Below are positions 5,025 to 7,860 of a stretch of DNA of 7,860 nt, piece after piece (position 1 is the stretch's first letter; each line of letters opens with the position of its first letter). The notes under the pieces are model-generated. The model had not been told where the DNA came from. It saw only the letters and a list, made by a program, of their open reading frames with translations, and did not search any database. Source of the stretch: Chryseobacterium gleum (GTDB lineage: Bacteria; Bacteroidota; Bacteroidia; Flavobacteriales_D; Sanyastnellaceae); assembly GCA_945878835.1 (NCBI GenBank), contig CAMCUG010000063.1:1-7860 (forward strand), in the 5' to 3' direction. The position numbers and the translations under genes were made by a program.

Positions 5025-6701
5025 TTACTTAACGAATTCTAGATCTGTCTTAGACTTCTCTCCTAGTGAACCATCTTTCGCGATAGCTGAACTTAAGTTT
5101 GAATCTTTGCCTGCGGCATCGCTTGAACGAGCGCAGATGATTGCACGAAGGTAATCTGCTAATGCAGACTTGTCGGCACTTGCATCAAGATCAGACTTCG
5201 CACCAGCGTTGTCGCCGCTTAACAACTTCGCTAATGCTGAGTTGAACGACTTAACATCTTTCATGGTAGATACAGCACCGGCGTAGTCACCGTTTGCAAT
5301 AAGAATAAGTCCCTTGTTGTATTTACTCTCAGCCGAGCCGCTTTCGCTGAACAATTTCATCGCTCCTTTGCGGTCTCCGTTCAAACGAACAGCTACACCG
5401 TTGTTGTTAGACGTTTCAGAATTCTTCTTCATTCCGTATGCCTTTTCAAATTGCTTAGCCGCTTCTGAAGACTTGTTCATTCCGTAATAAACAACACCTA
5501 AGTTATTAGATGCGCGGTAGTCACCGTTTGCTTTTCCTTCAGCCTCTTTGTAGATTGCTGCTTGAACGTTTGCATCTTCAGTCAAAGAACCTGCTTTCAA
5601 TAACTCTTCGTAATTCAATACTGAAGCGTTGGTTTTTCCTAAAGAAATCAATTCAGCATCCGTGTAACCGTTTTCAGTATAATAAACACGAATAACACAA
5701 CGACGAAGTGATGGGAAAATTAAATCTTTGATTTCAGTGTACGTCTTAGAGATGTTCTTGATTTCAGTTTCTCTTTCAGTTAAGTCAGTAGTTCTTTGAA
5801 GAATACGTACAATGATATCGCTGTCTGCAATTGCTGACTTTTCCATTGCTGCTTTGAATCCGTCCCAGTCTTCACCTTTAGGATTCTCTTTCACCAATGC
5901 CCCGTAAAGCACATCAAGCTTGGCCGTCTTCAATACGCTAGTCATTACCTTACTTCCAGCTTGAGCACGCTCAACAGCTAGACCGTCGTTCAATATAATT
6001 TCACCTTCTGGTGAAGCATAAGATTGTAATTCAATTTGAGTCACAACCATTTTAGGGTTTGTGCTGATTGAAGTTAATAATGCTTGTAATTCTGCAACGT
6101 CAGAATCTTTCATTTCAGCTGGCTTCAATACAGAAGAGTTCAAATCGAAATTAACGACAGCTTCGAAAGTCTTGTCGGTAGAACGAATCAAGGCATCTTT
6201 AGAACCGATTACTTTATCGTCACTCTTCATTAAATAAGGGGTAGTAATTACACCCTTAGCAATTTCCACCGCAGGGAAAGAAGCTGTTTTACTGCCCTTC
6301 GCACCTTTGATACGTAACTCTAATTTAGAAGATTCCATACCTGCAGAGTAAGGAAGAGTTGCAGTGTACTTGAAACTCTTTCCTGTTTTGAAAGGAATAA
6401 CATCTCCATTACCTGTTGCCTTCTCTCCTTTGAATTCTTGCACCTTGTAGGTAGCTTCACCACCATTCCAAACGATTGCTGGAGTAGCTTGTGCAGAGAC
6501 TGCCTTAGCAAAATACTTTTCAGGGAACTTACCAGTAATAGTAATCTTAACAGAGTCACCGTGAACTTCCAATGGACTAGGTTCAACTTGGAAATTAAGT
6601 TCTGCCATGTGTTTCTCCATTGAACCAAGAGTGGCGCAACCTTGAAAAAGAAGTGTAGCTGCCGTTAAAGCAACTACTACCGACGAAAATCCTTTTTTCA
6701 T
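5025..6701 (-). CDS. Envelope lipoprotein with OmpA-like domain and C-terminal TPR repeats
   Basis: The 558-residue product starts with a lipoprotein signal (MKKGFSSVVVALTAATLLFQ, lipobox LFQGC, acylated Cys22). There is no acidic cluster right after the cysteine, so surface export is not indicated; a periplasm-facing anchor is more likely. Residues about 23-170 form a beta-rich region I cannot assign. About 179-341 resemble a Bacteroidota OmpA-like domain: VVNFDLNSSVLKP, then ELQSYASPEGE, NDGLAVERAQ and a closing SLRRCVIRVYY. The loop SYASPEG replaces the GHTD of classical OmpA, while the N...R of the following helix is kept, so peptidoglycan binding may be altered. From about 392 to the end come several TPR-like units marked by repeated NGD turns (ANGDYR, LNGDRKGA, ANGDYAGA, SGDNAGA). 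ATG 6701 is chosen because it opens the signal peptide; an upstream TTG at 6740 precedes the promoter box. Strong promoter and terminator suggest abundant monocistronic expression. Partners are unknown. Confidence 0.88.
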   Translation of the reverse strand: MKKGFSSVVVALTAATLLFQGCATLGSMEKHMAELNFQVEPSPLEVHGDSVKITITGKFPEKYFAKAVSAQATPAIVWNGGEATYKVQEFKGEKATGNGDVIPFKTGKSFKYTATLPYSAGMESSKLELRIKGAKGSKTASFPAVEIAKGVITTPYLMKSDDKVIGSKDALIRSTDKTFEAVVNFDLNSSVLKPAEMKDSDVAELQALLTSISTNPKMVVTQIELQSYASPEGEIILNDGLAVERAQAGSKVMTSVLKTAKLDVLYGALVKENPKGEDWDGFKAAMEKSAIADSDIIVRILQRTTDLTERETEIKNISKTYTEIKDLIFPSLRRCVIRVYYTENGYTDAELISLGKTNASVLNYEELLKAGSLTEDANVQAAIYKEAEGKANGDYRASNNLGVVYYGMNKSSEAAKQFEKAYGMKKNSETSNNNGVAVRLNGDRKGAMKLFSESGSAESKYNKGLILIANGDYAGAVSTMKDVKSFNSALAKLLSGDNAGAKSDLDASADKSALADYLRAIICARSSDAAGKDSNLSSAIAKDGSLGEKSKTDLEFVK

Positions 6702-6725
6702 TTTTTCAGCTTTTAATAATGGGTA

Positions 6726-6755
6726 CAAATTTACAATCAATTATTCAGTCTACAA
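6726..6755 (-). promoter_or_regulatory. Promoter of the OmpA/TPR lipoprotein gene
   Basis: On the minus strand TTG (6755-6753), a 19-base spacer and TAAATTTG (6733-6726) give an essentially ideal Bacteroidota -33/-7 promoter. The ATG at 6701 is 24 bases further on, with an A-rich stretch (AAAAGCTGAAAAA) just before it and no Shine-Dalgarno sequence. A-rich upstream bases are the usual start-site context in this phylum. It lies between accA and the lipoprotein gene. Confidence 0.8.
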
Positions 6756-6769
6756 CGCTCAAATTCAAA

Positions 6770-7726
6770 TTATTGTTGAACGACACCCATTGCGCAGAAT
6801 TTTTCAATTCGTTGTTGGGTCCGTTCTTCAACTCCTAATTTCTCTAATTCATTCAATGCGCTGATAATAGCCTCTTTCAAATGTAGGGCCGCAGCATCCG
6901 GATCATTGTGAGCGCCACCGAGCGGTTCCCGAATAATTCCGTCTACCAATTTATTCGCTAACATATCGTCAGCAGTGAGTTTCAACGCGGCAGCGGCTTC
7001 AATTTTATGGTCTGTATTTCTCCACAAAATAGTAGAACAAGACTCTGGAGAAATAACAGAATACCAGGTATTCTCTAACATTAAAACGCGATCTCCAATA
7101 CCAATTCCTAATGCTCCTCCTGAAGCTCCTTCACCAATGACAATGCATATAACCGGAACCTTCAAGCGCATCATTTCGAATAAATTTCGCGCAATTGCCT
7201 CTCCTTGTCCGCGTTCTTCTGCTTCCAATCCTGGAAAAGCGCCGGGAGTATCGATGAGTGTAACGATAGGTTTATTGAACTTCTCTGCCAGCTTCATTAG
7301 ACGAAGCGCCTTGCGATATCCTTCTGGATTGGCCATACCGAAATTTCGGTAACTACGCATTTTTGTATTCGCTCCTTTTTGCTGACCAATGAACATGACA
7401 CTTCTTCCGTCGATAGATCCGAATCCGCCAATCATGGCTTTGTCGTCCTTCACCGTGCGGTCACCGTGCTGTTCAACCCACGTGCCTTCAGTCATTGTTT
7501 CAATGTATTGAAGGGTATAAGGTCTTTCAGGGTGACGGCTTACCAACACACGTTGCCAAGGAGTTAGGTTCGAATAAATTTCATTGGTCTTTTCTACAAC
7601 TGCACGCTCTAAATCTTCAATAGCAGTGTGCACGTCTATCCCATTCTTCGTTTCGCTCTCTTTTAACTTCTCAATTTGTTGACGAAGTTCTTTTATCGGG
7701 GATTCAAATTCTAAATAAATTTCCAT
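6770..7726 (-). CDS. accA: Acetyl-CoA carboxylase carboxyltransferase, alpha subunit
   Basis: A complete 318-residue AccA (E. coli 319). With AccD it forms the carboxyltransferase that moves carboxyl from biotinyl-AccB to acetyl-CoA, making malonyl-CoA for fatty-acid synthesis in the cytosol. Landmarks are PWQRVLVSRHPERPYTLQYI in the N-terminal helical part, GQQKG (114-118), MANPEGYRKALRLM, TPGAFPG (160-166), the oxyanion-hole segment GEGASGGAL (198-206) and ISPE (225-228). All look intact. ATG 7726 (MEIYLEFESPI) is chosen; a TTG seven codons upstream lies within the -7 box. The zinc-finger AccD partner is not in this window, which is usual in this phylum. The gene lies 36 bases after the rdgB-like gene, whose transcription may also feed into it. 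No terminator is seen after its stop before the lipoprotein promoter. Confidence 0.97.
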   Translation of the reverse strand: MEIYLEFESPIKELRQQIEKLKESETKNGIDVHTAIEDLERAVVEKTNEIYSNLTPWQRVLVSRHPERPYTLQYIETMTEGTWVEQHGDRTVKDDKAMIGGFGSIDGRSVMFIGQQKGANTKMRSYRNFGMANPEGYRKALRLMKLAEKFNKPIVTLIDTPGAFPGLEAEERGQGEAIARNLFEMMRLKVPVICIVIGEGASGGALGIGIGDRVLMLENTWYSVISPESCSTILWRNTDHKIEAAAALKLTADDMLANKLVDGIIREPLGGAHNDPDAAALHLKEAIISALNELEKLGVEERTQQRIEKFCAMGVVQQ

Positions 7727-7744
7727 AGTTTCAAATTGGAGAGA

Positions 7745-7752
7745 CAAAAATA
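7745..7752 (-). promoter_or_regulatory. Candidate -7 promoter element for accA
   Basis: The minus strand reads TATTTTTG, a match to TAnnTTTG, 18 bases before the accA ATG. A clear -33 TTG at 17-23 bases is not seen; that region lies at the stop of the rdgB-like gene. It could be a promoter within an rdgB-accA operon. Confidence 0.5.
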
Positions 7753-7762
7753 CACATAACTG

Positions 7763-7860
7763 CTATGAGTTGTGCGCGATAAATTCGAGGAACTTTTTAA
7801 GTGCTTTTGCTCGATGACTCAAAAATTTCTTTTCTTCAATGGTCATTTCAGCGAATGTTC
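7763..7860 (-). CDS. rdgB: C-terminal end of an RdgB/Ham1 family XTP/dITP pyrophosphatase
   Basis: Only the last 31 residues are inside the window, ending at TAG (7765-7763); the remainder lies beyond base 7860. The translated tail reads TFAEMTIEEKKFLSHRAKAL followed by KKFLEFIAHNS. This matches the conserved RdgB ending 'TFAEls.eEKn.iSHRgrAl', whose SHR segment contacts the nucleotide. The family hydrolyses non-canonical purine triphosphates such as dITP and XTP to monophosphates, keeping them out of DNA and RNA. Identification rests on this short but very characteristic motif. It is on the same strand as accA and immediately upstream of it, with 36 bases between the stop and the accA ATG. 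Confidence 0.85.
   Translation of the reverse strand, partial: TFAEMTIEEKKFLSHRAKALKKFLEFIAHNS

Noticed and set aside
6975..7352. A 125-codon plus-strand open frame antisense to accA.
   Set aside because: It lies opposite the most conserved part of accA, and its composition reflects the complementary strand of conserved codons. No promoter or domain supports it.

Overview
The window looks like chromosomal core DNA of a member of Bacteroidota, most likely a flavobacterium-like or Crocinitomicaceae/Cryomorphaceae-like organism. This is inferred from repeated TAnnTTTG promoter elements (the -7 box of this phylum), the lack of Shine-Dalgarno sequences before the starts, a DUF4920 protein, and an OmpA/TPR lipoprotein with the 'YASPEG' variant loop. 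Gene density is very high. No tRNA, rRNA, CRISPR array, insertion sequence or prophage gene was seen.

Layout. Positions 1-621 (+) hold the C-terminal part of an agmatinase-family ureohydrolase. Its stop codon directly abuts the stop of a convergent radical SAM gene of unassigned function (622-1932, -). That gene is divergent, across only 31 bp, from a PhnP-like metallo-beta-lactamase-fold hydrolase (1964-2728, +); both appear to have almost leaderless promoters. Then follow a secreted DUF4920 protein (2759-3280, +) and an M16 zinc peptidase (3277-4521, +), joined by a 4-base TTGA stop/start overlap. The M16 stop overlaps the stop of a convergent small protein (4518-4934, -) built from four repeats of exactly 25 residues. 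A textbook UUCG-loop terminator (4982-5005) ends the next minus-strand gene, a large OmpA-like/TPR lipoprotein (5025-6701, -), which has the best promoter in the window. Upstream of it are accA (6770-7726, -) and the C-terminal end of an RdgB/Ham1-type nucleotide pyrophosphatase (7763-7860, -).

The genes do not form one pathway. They are housekeeping functions (polyamine metabolism, fatty-acid synthesis, nucleotide-pool sanitation), envelope functions (lipoprotein, secreted DUF4920 protein, M16 peptidase) and two proteins of unknown role (radical SAM enzyme, 25-residue repeat protein). No new multi-gene system is evident. The points most worth a second look are the exact 25-residue repeat protein, the unassigned cysteine-rich radical SAM enzyme, the compact divergent leaderless promoters, the two tail-to-tail gene pairs with no terminator between them, and the TTG-started, translationally coupled peptidase. 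For several genes I chose a start downstream of the longest possible one, because the longer start lies in or upstream of a promoter element or a signal peptide.
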